Shown: one piece after another, positions 55,301-64,000 of the stretch
Position numbering within the stretch: position 1 is the stretch's first letter
Layout of the letters: each line of letters begins with the position of its first letter
Assembly: GCA_001643675.2 (NCBI GenBank)
Contig: LSRY02000060.1
Coordinates: 147,001 to 211,000, forward strand
Length of the DNA stretch: 64,000 nt
Direction of reading: 5' to 3'
Source: Monocercomonoides exilis
Lineage: Eukaryota; Preaxostyla; Oxymonadida; Polymastigidae
The notes under the pieces: generated by a model
Told to the model about the DNA's origin: nothing
Databases searched by the model: none
Seen by the model: the letters and a program-made list of their open reading frames with translations, nothing else
Made by a program: the position numbers and the translations under genes

Positions 55301-55736
55301 TTGGTTGTTTCCTTGAAATACAGTTCTTGAAGACATCAAAGGCGGAAAAAGCTCCGGATTTCCTATAGTCCTGATCGAAATGTTTGCGATTCTTGAATGA
55401 AGAACGGAATCGAAAGGTGCAATGACAGAGGACCCTCGGCATGCAACTGTGCAAGATGCAACTGAAAGACAAGAATTCTCATGTCCCTGAATAATACTTC
55501 TTTCCACTGGCTGAAGAAGTTCAACTGATCCTAACTCTATTGAAGAATTGACAATGTGGCAGCAAAACAACACACGGCTAAAACATAACAATTATCTGCA
55601 TTTTCCACACAAGCATAAATCCATACGATAGATAGTCATTGTGAAATTGTGCCTCGAAAGAATCAGCTAACTCATTGGCGAAAAAAGTTTGAATGAATAT
55701 TGTCAGCCCCAAAATATTCATAACGATGTGTGCCAT
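43394..55736 (-). CDS. Giant beta-helix surface receptor-like protein with degenerate kinase tail (right copy)
   Basis: Mirror copy of the receptor gene at 26237-38579, with the same signal peptide, 49-bp intron (55626-55578), module series, TM helix and kinase-like tail. Its frame is intact where the left copy breaks: the frame from about 52553 to 45417 is open for 2378 codons. It has its own three 1-base shortfalls: T5 at 52544-52548 (left copy A6), T7 at 45441-45447 (left A8) and T5 at 44812-44816 (left A6). As written, the product would stop early in the ectodomain. Since no break is shared, at least one and probably both loci are intact in the organism. The 3' end faces the spacer and transposon, tail to tail with the left copy. 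Type and function are as for the left copy. Confidence 0.8.
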
Positions 55737-55963
55737 TCTGCTGCTTGACTGCAAAGTTTTATTCATCCAAATAAATACAGTTCAACGATAATTCAAAAAG
55801 AAATTCTAATACGAAAAGAGCAAACAAACTTTGTTTCTGATTGCCTTTTATCTGGAAAAATTGTCTTTCAGAGAACAAGGAGCAAGTTAGAAATATTAGT
55901 AAATTACTGTAATTAAGAAATATTTATTATGGCTGAAAGCAGAGTTTTTCTTATTGACTTGCA

Positions 55964-56269
55964 TTAATAAAGAAATTTCCTTGCTAATGCATCCAAATTC
56001 GGAATCTTCACTTTTATTTTTTGTTGAAATAAACATCCACTGAAGCATTGAAGGAAGGCATGACAGATGACTGATGTCAGCATGCAGAGTTTTTCTTGAA
56101 TGTCTCCTATCAATATTTCACAATCATGTCTCCTTGAAGTCAATTTGCTCTTACTCTCCGAATGAAAAAAGGAGCTTCTTCTTTTCATGTTTGATGTTTC
56201 CTTTTCCAGCTCTTTTCCGTCACGACTTGGATCATCACCAGATTTTTCTCGTGTAATGTTTTTTCCCAA
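55964..56269 (-). CDS. Hypothetical 101-residue ORF (right copy)
   Basis: Mirror of the ORF at 25704-26009, identical in translation. No domain is recognised, and it may not be a gene. Confidence 0.22.
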   Translation of the reverse strand: MGKNITREKSGDDPSRDGKELEKETSNMKRRSSFFHSESKSKLTSRRHDCEILIGDIQEKLCMLTSVICHAFLQCFSGCLFQQKIKVKIPNLDALARKFLY

Positions 56270-56580
56270 ATTCTTATCATTAACTTTCTATCCTTTTCTT
56301 TTTTTTTCAACAATTCTCTTAATTTTCAAATCTTTGAAGGCAATTTTCCCATTTCCTATTTTGTTTCGTGGATTATTTTGCTTTGGGGAAAAAATGTTTA
56401 TAAACTCATCTGGCAGTTTATCTAACAACTTTTAAAATCTGGTACTGATTCCTCACTTTTCGTTTGAGCAAAGAAAGCTATCAATCAAAAGATATAAAGC
56501 AACTGACATTTGCATCAATAGCATTTCACGCCTTTAAAAAACTCGCAGCGCTCTCTTGGTAATCTGTTGGGCACGAATCA

Positions 56581-56922
56581 TTGTCAAAACGTTGTGCTCT
56601 TTCCATTTATTTGGTGAGCTTCCTTTTCAACTTTGTCAAGCCGTTCCTCATCAAAATTCACAAAGTTTCAATCTTCTTCTCCGACTCCAACTTGTTTGGC
56701 TTCTCTTTCTCCACTGACCGTTGCTATCCAAATATTTTATGCACTCCGAGCAGGCCATTCGGCAGATACTTATTTCTCGCAGCGAATAAGCCCGAGCTTC
56801 CAACAAATGGAGTGTGGAATCAAGTTCGGCGCATCTTCCCCGAAATTCAGAATGCATGCGTGTATTGCATCGCTCTTTGCAGTTGCCTCAGAACGGCAAA
56901 GCTTAACTGGCAAGAACAATGA
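56581..56922 (+). CDS. Possible small hypothetical gene (right copy)
   Basis: Mirror of 25051-25392, identical in translation, again with no ATG start. It lies in the divergent region between the receptor and RRM/SURP genes. Confidence 0.25.
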   Translation: MSKRCALSIYLVSFLFNFVKPFLIKIHKVSIFFSDSNLFGFSFSTDRCYPNILCTPSRPFGRYLFLAANKPELPTNGVWNQVRRIFPEIQNACVYCIALCSCLRTAKLNWQEQ

Positions 56923-57148
56923 AGAAAATAAAAAGCAGGATTTTTAATAATTTGGAAAATATGGAATTTTTTTTCCACACCAACAATTATGATCGGGTTT
57001 CAAATAATGAAGTTTCCAGATAAACTGATGGATTTTCAATTGTCAATTACGTAATGAATGCTTGAGAAATGGAAATTGAGGTTGAACATGAATTTGCTTT
57101 CATGTATTTTCGGTAAAAGAGGAAAAATAATATGGCAATAGGCCATCC

Positions 57149-60124
57149 ATGTTAATTGGGTTGTTCAAACAATTCACAGAAATAGATAGCTACCGATTCG
57201 CCCAGCGTCCAAATCGTGATTATCATTCAGAAAATTTTAATTTATTTTTTTGCAACCATTATAAACGATATTTTGCTGGAAAGAATGTTTTGGACCCTCG
57301 GGCTGATTGCTGCATGCAATATGCATCCTTTGCGCAAAAAGACAGTGAAAAATCTATTTCCTGCGCATATGAAGGGGGAGAGATGATGTATTCTTCGCTT
57401 CAAAATCAATATCTTTCTCCATATATTTATCCCCAATTGTCTTATTTGCCTGGGTATTATTTTCCTGTAGCGGAAAATAACCCGTTTGGTATGTATTTTT
57501 TTGTGATTTTTAGAAGAATTTATATCTTTTCTTTTCAAGATGGGTGTTTTTATCAATATTGTTCTCTATCAAATACGCCGTATCAAAATGCATATGGCAA
57601 CGATGGACTTTCAGCTGGCCAGTCGCATGACGGGTGGCATATGCCTGTTGCGCAAGCGACATATTTTCAGCTTCCTCCTTTGACGACTCCTTCGCATGAT
57701 GATCCCAATAAAAAAAGTGAGTTAACGAATAAAGAAAGCAAGGAACCGGCAAATCCATTTCGGCTCCGCCTTTTCTCAAGTCGGTTATTTGAGAATTTGC
57801 ATTCAGCAGGATATAAAGGCATTTCGTTCGATGGGTCAGATGCTTTTTCAAAAGAATTTGTTGATTTGTCAAAAGAAAGAAAAAAGACGATTTGGGTTGG
57901 AGGACTGCCAAAAGAATTGGAAGAAAAAAAATTGTACCAATTTTTTTCGAAATTTGGAGCAGTTGAATCTATTCGAATTATTCGAGGAAAATGCTGTGCA
58001 TTTGTGAATTTTTTAAGGGAGCTGGATTGCAGGAAAGCGATAGACAGCATAAAGCGCGGGAGCAATCCGAAGCACGAAGAAAGCATCCGAGTTGCTGAAG
58101 ACTGTGGCTTTTACGCTGACGACAGTCTGTTTGAAGAGACTGCGACGCTTCTGACTTCAAAGCCAAGCACCACAAAGCTGCATTGCCTTAGCCAGCCAAG
58201 CTCTTCTGCAGATTCTTCACGAGAAAGCGCAGCCACAGAAGAGACGCTGCAAAAAAGCGTAAATAGCTCTGTTGGCTGCCTTCAAGGAAAGCGTGGCGCG
58301 AATCAGATTGGGAATGATTCATTGTGTGGTGATGGCTTCGCCATTCAGAAAGAGCAAGCAGCAGCAGAACCAGCAGCAGCAACAGCCAAAGCAGAGCCAC
58401 CGGAAAATAGCGAATTTGGCATCAGGCACACACCTCGGCTGGAGGGCACTCGATCGGCAGAAGCTGCGCTCTCTGCTTTGGCGGAGAAGGACGAAGTTGC
58501 TGCAAAGAGTTCTGATTTTGCTGCTGAACAGAACAAACTCCAATGTCAGACAGCAGAAGCTTCCACTGAAAATTCGGCAAACACTCCAGCCGTTTCAATT
58601 TCTTCGCAATCATCATTTCATTTGCACTGTTCATCGACATCTTCATCGTCGTCTTCATCATCAACTTCTTCTTCTTCTTTGCCTTCTTCTTCTTCTTCTT
58701 GCCTTGAGGAATCCTCTTCATCCGCAGCCTCTATATCCAGCGACATTCCATCAAAAAGCACAGCAGATAGTTCAGAGTACGTACAGAGCTCTTCTTCGGG
58801 TGTACTGTCGTCAGAGCCAGACTCCATCGACACGTTCCGCTTTGCGATCGGAGGGTTCTCTCTTCTGTGCAGCTACGGGCGGATCAGCGAGGCGGAGGCG
58901 GTGCTGCGCTCTGGAGTGTTCCCTGAGGCTGTGGTTGAGGCGGAGTGGGAAGCGGGGGAGGCGCAGCGCACGCTGTGGATCCGCAACTTCCCCGCTGGCA
59001 CGGGAGAGCGGGATGTGCGGCAGCTGTTTGGGGAGTTTGGGCCGCTGGATTATGTGGCGGTGAATCAGAAGAAGCGATATGCGTTTGTAGCGTTCTTCAC
59101 GACAGAGGAGGCAGTCTGTGCAAAGCTGACAGTGGAGGCAGCACTGAAGGAAATGAAAGAGATGAAAGGAAATAAGGAAAAGGAAGGGATCGGGGAAGGG
59201 GAAGAGAAGGAAAAGGAAATTGAAAAAGGCAAACAAGAAATAGAAAAACAGTGCTGTATGCATATTGGATATGCGAAAAAGAATATTCCGTTGTATCACC
59301 ATAGTAACAACTCAGCAAGAAAGAAGAAAAAAATGAACAAAGATAAAAATGAGGAAAAGGATGAAAAGGAAGACAACCAAAATCACCCAACGAACGAAGA
59401 AATCTTTTCATTGAATCAGAACAAGAACGCTATTTTTCCTGCAGCTCCTCCGGAAAATGTTGATTTGGAGCACGTGATTGAAAAGATGGCGATGTATGTT
59501 GTGGTGAAAGGGAAAGGGTTTGAAACAAAGATGCGGGAAGAGAAGAAGCAGTTCCCGTTGTTCAGTTTCCTGCGCGAAGGTGGAGAAGGGAACGAGTACT
59601 ACAAATGGCGTGTTTTCTGTGCACTGAACGGGATTTCGGAGGAAGAAAGCGGCAAAAGAGTGATCCGATATGCACAGGGGAAGAGATGGGATGTTCCTGA
59701 GTGCTTCCTCAGCGCCAGACACCCAATAATAAGCAAAATTGTTCATCCAGATGAGGAGGAAGAAAAATGTGCTGATGGAAAGGGAGAGGCAGAAAAGGGA
59801 ATAAGAACACAAAATGATGGTGATTGCAATCGCAAACAGTCGAATTTGAAGATTGGTGATTCATCATCTTCATCAACGTCTTCTTCTTCTTCTTCTTCTT
59901 CTTCTTCTTCTTCTTCTTCTTCTTCTTCTTCTTCTTCTTCTTCTTCTTCTTCTTCCTCTTCCTCTTCCTCTTCCTCTTCCTCTTCCTCTTCCTCTTCCTC
60001 TTCCTCTTCCTCTTCCTCTTCCTCTTCCTCTTCCTCTTCCTCTTCCTCTTCCTCTTCCTCTTCTTTTTCTTTTTCTTTTTCTTTTTCTTCTGTTTCTTCT
60101 TCTTCCACTTCCACTTCATCTTAA
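57149..60124 (+). CDS. RRM/SURP protein, truncated right copy with poly-Ser tail
   Basis: Second copy of the RRM/SURP gene. It has the same ATG and 51-bp intron (57489-57539) and gives 974 spliced residues. RRM1, RRM2 and the SURP domain are kept, with one extra Ser codon relative to the left copy. Near 59865-59880 the two copies part. The left copy continues into its helical region and Ser/Pro tail; this copy runs into about 75 codons of Ser from TCT/TCC, then Phe-Ser repeats, and stops at TAA 60122-60124. The last third of the protein, including the possible CID, is lost. If expressed, it is a shortened paralogue that could compete with the full protein for RNA or partners; otherwise it is a 3'-truncated pseudogene. 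Confidence 0.85.
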   Translation: MLIGLFKQFTEIDSYRFAQRPNRDYHSENFNLFFCNHYKRYFAGKNVLDPRADCCMQYASFAQKDSEKSISCAYEGGEMMYSSLQNQYLSPYIYPQLSYLPGYYFPVAENNPFGMYFFVIFRRIYIFSFQDGCFYQYCSLSNTPYQNAYGNDGLSAGQSHDGWHMPVAQATYFQLPPLTTPSHDDPNKKSELTNKESKEPANPFRLRLFSSRLFENLHSAGYKGISFDGSDAFSKEFVDLSKERKKTIWVGGLPKELEEKKLYQFFSKFGAVESIRIIRGKCCAFVNFLRELDCRKAIDSIKRGSNPKHEESIRVAEDCGFYADDSLFEETATLLTSKPSTTKLHCLSQPSSSADSSRESAATEETLQKSVNSSVGCLQGKRGANQIGNDSLCGDGFAIQKEQAAAEPAAATAKAEPPENSEFGIRHTPRLEGTRSAEAALSALAEKDEVAAKSSDFAAEQNKLQCQTAEASTENSANTPAVSISSQSSFHLHCSSTSSSSSSSSTSSSSLPSSSSSCLEESSSSAASISSDIPSKSTADSSEYVQSSSSGVLSSEPDSIDTFRFAIGGFSLLCSYGRISEAEAVLRSGVFPEAVVEAEWEAGEAQRTLWIRNFPAGTGERDVRQLFGEFGPLDYVAVNQKKRYAFVAFFTTEEAVCAKLTVEAALKEMKEMKGNKEKEGIGEGEEKEKEIEKGKQEIEKQCCMHIGYAKKNIPLYHHSNNSARKKKKMNKDKNEEKDEKEDNQNHPTNEEIFSLNQNKNAIFPAAPPENVDLEHVIEKMAMYVVVKGKGFETKMREEKKQFPLFSFLREGGEGNEYYKWRVFCALNGISEEESGKRVIRYAQGKRWDVPECFLSARHPIISKIVHPDEEEEKCADGKGEAEKGIRTQNDGDCNRKQSNLKIGDSSSSSTSSSSSSSSSSSSSSSSSSSSSSSSSSSSSSSSSSSSSSSSSSSSSSSSSSSSSSSSSSSSSSFSFSFSFSSVSSSSTSTSS
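59879..60091. repeat. 213-bp polypyrimidine tract: (TTC)n, (TTCCTC)n, then C/T-rich
   Basis: No purine occurs on the + strand for 213 bases. About 24 TTC units lead into TTCCTC hexamers, then CTTTTT-like units. It marks the outer breakpoint of the duplication and encodes the Ser/Phe tail of the truncated RRM/SURP copy. Pure purine/pyrimidine DNA of this length can form triplex structures and is prone to slippage. Confidence 0.95.
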
Positions 60125-61145
60125 ATCACTCAATCACGTGTTGAAATGGAAAAGCTACATACAAAACAGAGGGGAAGAAGAAACAAGTTAATTTTATTAG
60201 AGATCATTTCAATATTTATAGTCAAGTTTCCCGCAAGCAGAAATATGTGAAATATTTCTTCACTTGAAGCCACGCTCTCGAAAAGCCAGTCAACAAGCAA
60301 TTGAAAACACGTTCACAGAAGAAGATGTTTCAAGACAGGAAGATTGTCTTCAAGCAACAAGCAGAATATCTGACAAGTTGGCATCTTTTGTGAATTGTGT
60401 GAAGAATATAATGTCATCTATGAAAAAGAAGAAGAAGGAGAGGAGAGCGTCAAATAACCAACTCTGGGTATTCATTTCGATTTGATACAAAAGGATTGAA
60501 TTGAAGGCGAGAACAGAAGAAAAAGAATGACATAAATTTCATTTTGCTATTTGCATCTTTAACTTTCCAACAATTGCTTTTTTATTTCGCAATTTATCTG
60601 TTGTCTGTTTCTATCTTTTTATCTTCATCGACAATCATATTTTGATGTTTTCGAAGCGATTTCAGACTTTTCTGAGAAAACATTTCAGTTGTTTCAAATG
60701 CATTTCACAGGATCATTTGTGATTCAACAGCAAGGAAGAAAATTCTCTGTTTTGCTGTACGCCTCATTTGCCACGCCTTTTCACTTTTTCCAAAAAAAAG
60801 ACTTCCTTTTCGTTCTCAACAAAAACAGAATGTGATTATCCCTTTCACCAATACAAACAAGATAATAATTTTCTTTTTATGAAAAGGAACAAGAAACAAA
60901 CTTTTGAGCATCTTTTCAAACATTTATTTTTCAAGAAATCATAATGAAAAAAGCCAAAAATGACTTTTATTAAGGTAAATTGATCGATGGGCCAGTTATT
61001 TTCCTGTTCTTCCCGAAAAGCACAAGCGGTTGACACTGCTTCCGCTTCGTTTTCCGAAGAAAACACATCGTTTGCGTTTTTTCATTTTTTATGATTTTTG
61101 AAGCACTTTTCCTTGCAAACCAAACATGACGTTTTGGAAATTTGA
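60125..61145. other. Intergenic region beyond the right arm
   Basis: Single-copy AT-rich DNA. A 73-codon ATG ORF at 60264-60485 is hydrophilic (FTEEDVSRQEDCLQ, then a Lys run) and could be a remnant coding exon, but it has no recognised domain. Nothing else is seen. Confidence 0.6.
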
Positions 61146-62597
61146 ATGAAACTGGGTTCTGCTAAATTGACCGAAGATAGAATTTCGGAATTTCCAATTG
61201 CGCGCAAGTTTTTAAGTTTGCTCATTTTCTTTGTTTATTCTCTAATTGTGAAATTTGGTGTTTTTTTTATAAAAAAATTCATTCAGAATTGTTTAATAAA
61301 CTGGAAGATTGCAATAGGCATGAGCAAAAGCAGAAAATTAAAGAGATGAATGAAATAATAGAAGGAATGAATAAAGAAGAATTTGAATCTGTTTTCACAA
61401 AAGAACTGTTCGACAAAATTTACGAAATGATTAAAGAAAAGAAAATATCTTTGCAAAATGCATTCTTCTTGCTGAAGCGCATTTGTTATTTCATAGAGTT
61501 GAAAAATGTATGGAATCCATGCTTTAGAGGATCTTCGCTTTACAAAAGCTTTGAGAAGACAATTGTTGAGGAAAATAAGAAAATGAAAGGAAAGAATGAA
61601 AAGCTGCTTGCAGATCTTTGTGAATGCTTCGCTTTGATGAATTTCTTCATCATTTCAGATGAATTGAGTTCGATTTGCGTGCCTTGCCTTCTGAAAGTCG
61701 CCTCGAAGAAAAAGGAAAGCAAAGAAATTCAAAAAGAAGTGGAAATGGCTTTGTTGGCTTTGAGCGCAGTTGAACAATATGACGTGGTATTAATTTTTAG
61801 ATTTGTTGAATTATTTTGAGTTATTTATTGATGCATTTCTTTATTTTCATTAGGTCCAGCCTTATGCATTGCGTTTGAATGATACAATAGAAATCATCAA
61901 ATATCATCAGCAACATCATAATCTGACTCAACTTGCATATCGGTATGCTTGGGATATTCTAATTCAAAAAATATTCTTCGAAAGAAATTTGGAAGATGTG
62001 ATTGTGAATGAGCTGCATTTTGGAAGAGAAGCAAGAAGAGAACTGGAAGAGCTAACAAAGTGCGTGGATTGGAAGAGAAAAAAAGGAAAGGAAATGAACA
62101 AAGATGAAGCAAAAGAAGTGCTGGTAATCAGAAAATGGATCCAAACATTAGAGTATTTCCTTTACTCCTGCAAGCGGAGGAATGAAGAATGTATTGTGCT
62201 TATCAACAGCGTTGTTAAAGTATTTCGAGCAGCGAAGGATAATTACAGCGTTGTTAGCTATCAGTGCATTAAATCACTAAAAAATGTTACAGAAAACAAA
62301 AATTTGAAAGTTGAAGATTTTTTGAAAGGAGGAGCAGTTGATGCTGCTTTGGAGGGGATTCAGCTTCCAACAATAAGAGAAGAATGTTCAACAGAATCTT
62401 TATATTTTTTTAAATATGTTTGTGAAAAGTTGAAAGAAAAGACGGAGAATAAAATGGAAGAAGCGAAAAGAAAAGTGATGAAAAGGAAAGTGCTTGAAAC
62501 GATGGAAGAAGAAGGATATGAAGATTGCATGGTCAGTTTGGACCGTTTCATTCAGTCAAAGAACTTTTTTCAAATTTTTGCTCTTTTGGGAGATTAA
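61146..62597 (+). CDS. Helical (ARM/HEAT-like) protein of a lineage-specific family
   Basis: Three exons (61146-61215, 61287-61786, 61854-62597) join in phase to 437 residues. Introns are 71 and 67 bp. The protein is all-helical in appearance, rich in Lys and Glu, with Leu-rich stretches such as ICVPCLLKVA, MALLALSAVEQ and CIKSLKNVTE that recall ARM/HEAT-type solenoids. From memory, closely similar proteins (NKEEFESVFTKELF, NAFFLLKRICY, YHQQHHNLTQLAY, MEEEGYEDC) form a large expanded family in Monocercomonoides; I cannot verify this here. No signal peptide or TM segment is present. Function is unknown; a protein-interaction scaffold is the likeliest inference. Confidence 0.8.
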
Positions 62598-63113
62598 TTA
62601 GATTATTTAGTTTATCTCTAATTCATTAGTCTTTTTTTTCCATCATCTTTTTAATATTTTCATGTCACCTGAGTATCAGCTCAAAGCGTGTCTTTTTATT
62701 TTGAGGAATAAAGAAAATGATTTGCTTTCTAAAGAATACAGCTTTTTCTGAAGAACCAATCAATTTATATTTTGAAACAAAAATTGCAAATTTAAGAAAA
62801 TAATACTGATTCCAACATTATCAATGGAAACAAACAATTAATCACAATATCCAAAATCAAAATCAAAGCAAAAAAGGTTTTCAATGTAAAACACAAAAAT
62901 GATTATATGTCTCAAAATAGAACGTTACTCGAGCAAAAGCAACAAAAACGAACATGCAAACAAATGTCAGGTTCAGTTATTTGCATTTCTCCCAAATTCT
63001 GTTCCTGTCATTCTTCATCATCCAATCATTCATGTGACTTTTTTGTTTGTTTGCTGAATCCATTAACCAGAAAATTTTAATGAATGAGTTTTCAACAAAT
63101 GCTGTGTTATTTT
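62598..63113. other. Convergent intergenic region
   Basis: About 500 AT-rich bases between two genes facing each other. No feature is recognised. Confidence 0.65.
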
Positions 63114-64000
63114 TTATTGCTGCATGGTCGCCCTGTGGCTATCAAACATGCTTCGATCAGTCTTCAGTTGTGCCTCTGAGACAGCATGCATCGGAGTGGG
63201 CACCTCGACCTGCGGAAACGATAGGTTCTGGCTGATTGTCAATGCCCTGTTCTGTGGAGACAGATTTCTTGGCGATAGAGGCTGCATCACCTGCGCCGAG
63301 TTGAAAAGAGACCCCGTTTCGTATTCAGACACTGCGTGCTGGATGGAGAACGAGGCTGCAGACGTCAGACCAAAGTGCGGCTGGCTGTTGTTTCCATTGC
63401 TGTTGATGGAATCGATATCGGTGTTTGAAAAGAGAGGCGGAACCACAAGCGGTGATTGCGACACGAGAAGAGGAGACTGAGGAATGGGAAGAGGAGTTCG
63501 AGGTGTGAGAAGAGAAGACCGTGCCGTGAGAAGAGGAGATTGCGGCATAAATAGAGGAGATGGCGGTGCATTGTTCAATTCGTCAGTCAGATTGATGCCA
63601 AGCGGCTTGATTGTCAGCGGGGCAGCCAGTGTATTTCCAAACACTTGGTTGACTGGCTTCCTTGTTGCGCTTCGGGTGGGAGTGGCACTTGTTACAACTG
63701 ACGCGCCTTCGTATTCAACAAACCCCATCCCAAATGAGTCCAACTGCAGATTATTCGAAGGGGTTGAGTTATTCTTCGATCGATTAGTCAGAACTTCTGC
63801 TGCTGCTCCTCCTCCTCCTTCTGACTCCACTTTCGGTTTGCCCAAAGAAAGATCGATATTCGACAGCTGTGGCTGTGGTGTTTTCCTTGCTCCGTTGCTT
63901 CGTTCAGTTATTTGTGCTCCCTTTGGGTTCTCTTCGCTGACCATTGGCGTTGGCAGCTGCAAACCTGGTGTCGAAGGAATTGTCGTCAGATGCTCATCAA
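63114..64000 (-). CDS. Disordered SP/TP-rich protein, 3' part only
   Basis: The reading frame is open from the window end to a stop at 63114-63116, at least 294 residues, and its start lies outside. Composition is Pro/Ser/Asn/Gln-rich, with a short repeated proline-directed motif of the type PQSPLL or TPRTPL (about seven times near 63430-63560) and no hydrophobic core. Such SP/TP clusters are typical phosphorylation or docking regions for proline-directed kinases in regulatory or nuclear proteins. No domain identifies the family. Codon use and base composition are less AT-rich than the neighbouring DNA, which supports it being coding. Confidence 0.7.
   Translation of the reverse strand, partial: DEHLTTIPSTPGLQLPTPMVSEENPKGAQITERSNGARKTPQPQLSNIDLSLGKPKVESEGGGGAAAEVLTNRSKNNSTPSNNLQLDSFGMGFVEYEGASVVTSATPTRSATRKPVNQVFGNTLAAPLTIKPLGINLTDELNNAPPSPLFMPQSPLLTARSSLLTPRTPLPIPQSPLLVSQSPLVVPPLFSNTDIDSINSNGNNSQPHFGLTSAASFSIQHAVSEYETGSLFNSAQVMQPLSPRNLSPQNRALTISQNLSFPQVEVPTPMHAVSEAQLKTDRSMFDSHRATMQQ

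Larger units (their letters stand above)
40519..59896. repeat. Right arm of large inverted duplication (contains a transposon)
   Basis: Reverse complement of 22080-39415, interrupted by 2038 bases of transposon plus a duplicated TA. Without these its length equals the left arm to within a few bases. Its inner end, TTCATCATCATTATT read in reverse, is at 40519-40533. The outer end dissolves into a TTC repeat at 59879 onward, after which the sequence differs from the left flank. Confidence 0.97.

Noticed and set aside
59709-60119. Lys/Arg-rich and poly-Glu ORFs on the - strand
   Set aside because: Antisense readings of the TTC/TTCCTC tract, with no independent coding signal.

Overview
This is eukaryotic nuclear DNA from an AT-rich, intron-bearing protist. 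Genes carry short GT..AG introns (about 49-60 bp for the shortest, with donors of the GTATG, GTTTG or GTGTG type), long serine runs and many microsatellites, and use the standard stop codons. The best guess is an oxymonad/Preaxostyla flagellate close to Monocercomonoides. It rests on my recollection of two protein types there: giant beta-helix surface proteins with a degenerate kinase tail, and a family of about 440-residue helical proteins. I could not check it by search.

Layout. 1-3976 (+) is the 3' part of a U-box/PARP fusion gene. 4954-13625 (-) is a nine-exon P4-ATPase (lipid flippase) with very large Ser-rich insertions. 13750-16342 (-) is a PPP-family Ser/Thr phosphatase. 16343-18623 is AT-rich and gene-free, with an inverted repeat and an old dispersed repeat. 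18624-20232 (-) is a secreted LCAT-type acyltransferase/lipase with an intact triad. 20376-24824 (-) is a two-RRM plus SURP splicing-factor-like protein. 26237-38579 (+) is a giant signal peptide/beta-helix/TM/degenerate-kinase receptor-like gene.

The main feature is an inverted duplication with arms of about 17.3 kb: left 22080-39415, right 40519-59896. A 1.1 kb spacer (39416-40518) separates them. The right arm repeats the receptor gene (43394-55736, -) and the 5' two thirds of the RRM/SURP gene (57149-60124, +). Its outer end lies in a 213-bp pure polypyrimidine tract that truncates the RRM/SURP copy. A 2038-bp pogo/Tigger-like DNA transposon (40536-42573) sits inside the right arm near its inner edge. 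It is flanked by a TA duplication, and the left arm keeps the matching empty site. The arms otherwise differ by a handful of point changes, one triplet and six single-base homopolymer length differences. Every homopolymer difference breaks the receptor frame in one copy only, always the copy with the shorter run. This looks more like unpolished sequence error than real gene loss.

60125-61145 is mostly non-coding. 61146-62597 (+) is a three-exon helical protein of a lineage-specific family. 63114-64000 (-) is the 3' end of a disordered, SP/TP-rich protein that runs off the window. No rRNA, tRNA, CRISPR or bacterial-type operon was seen.
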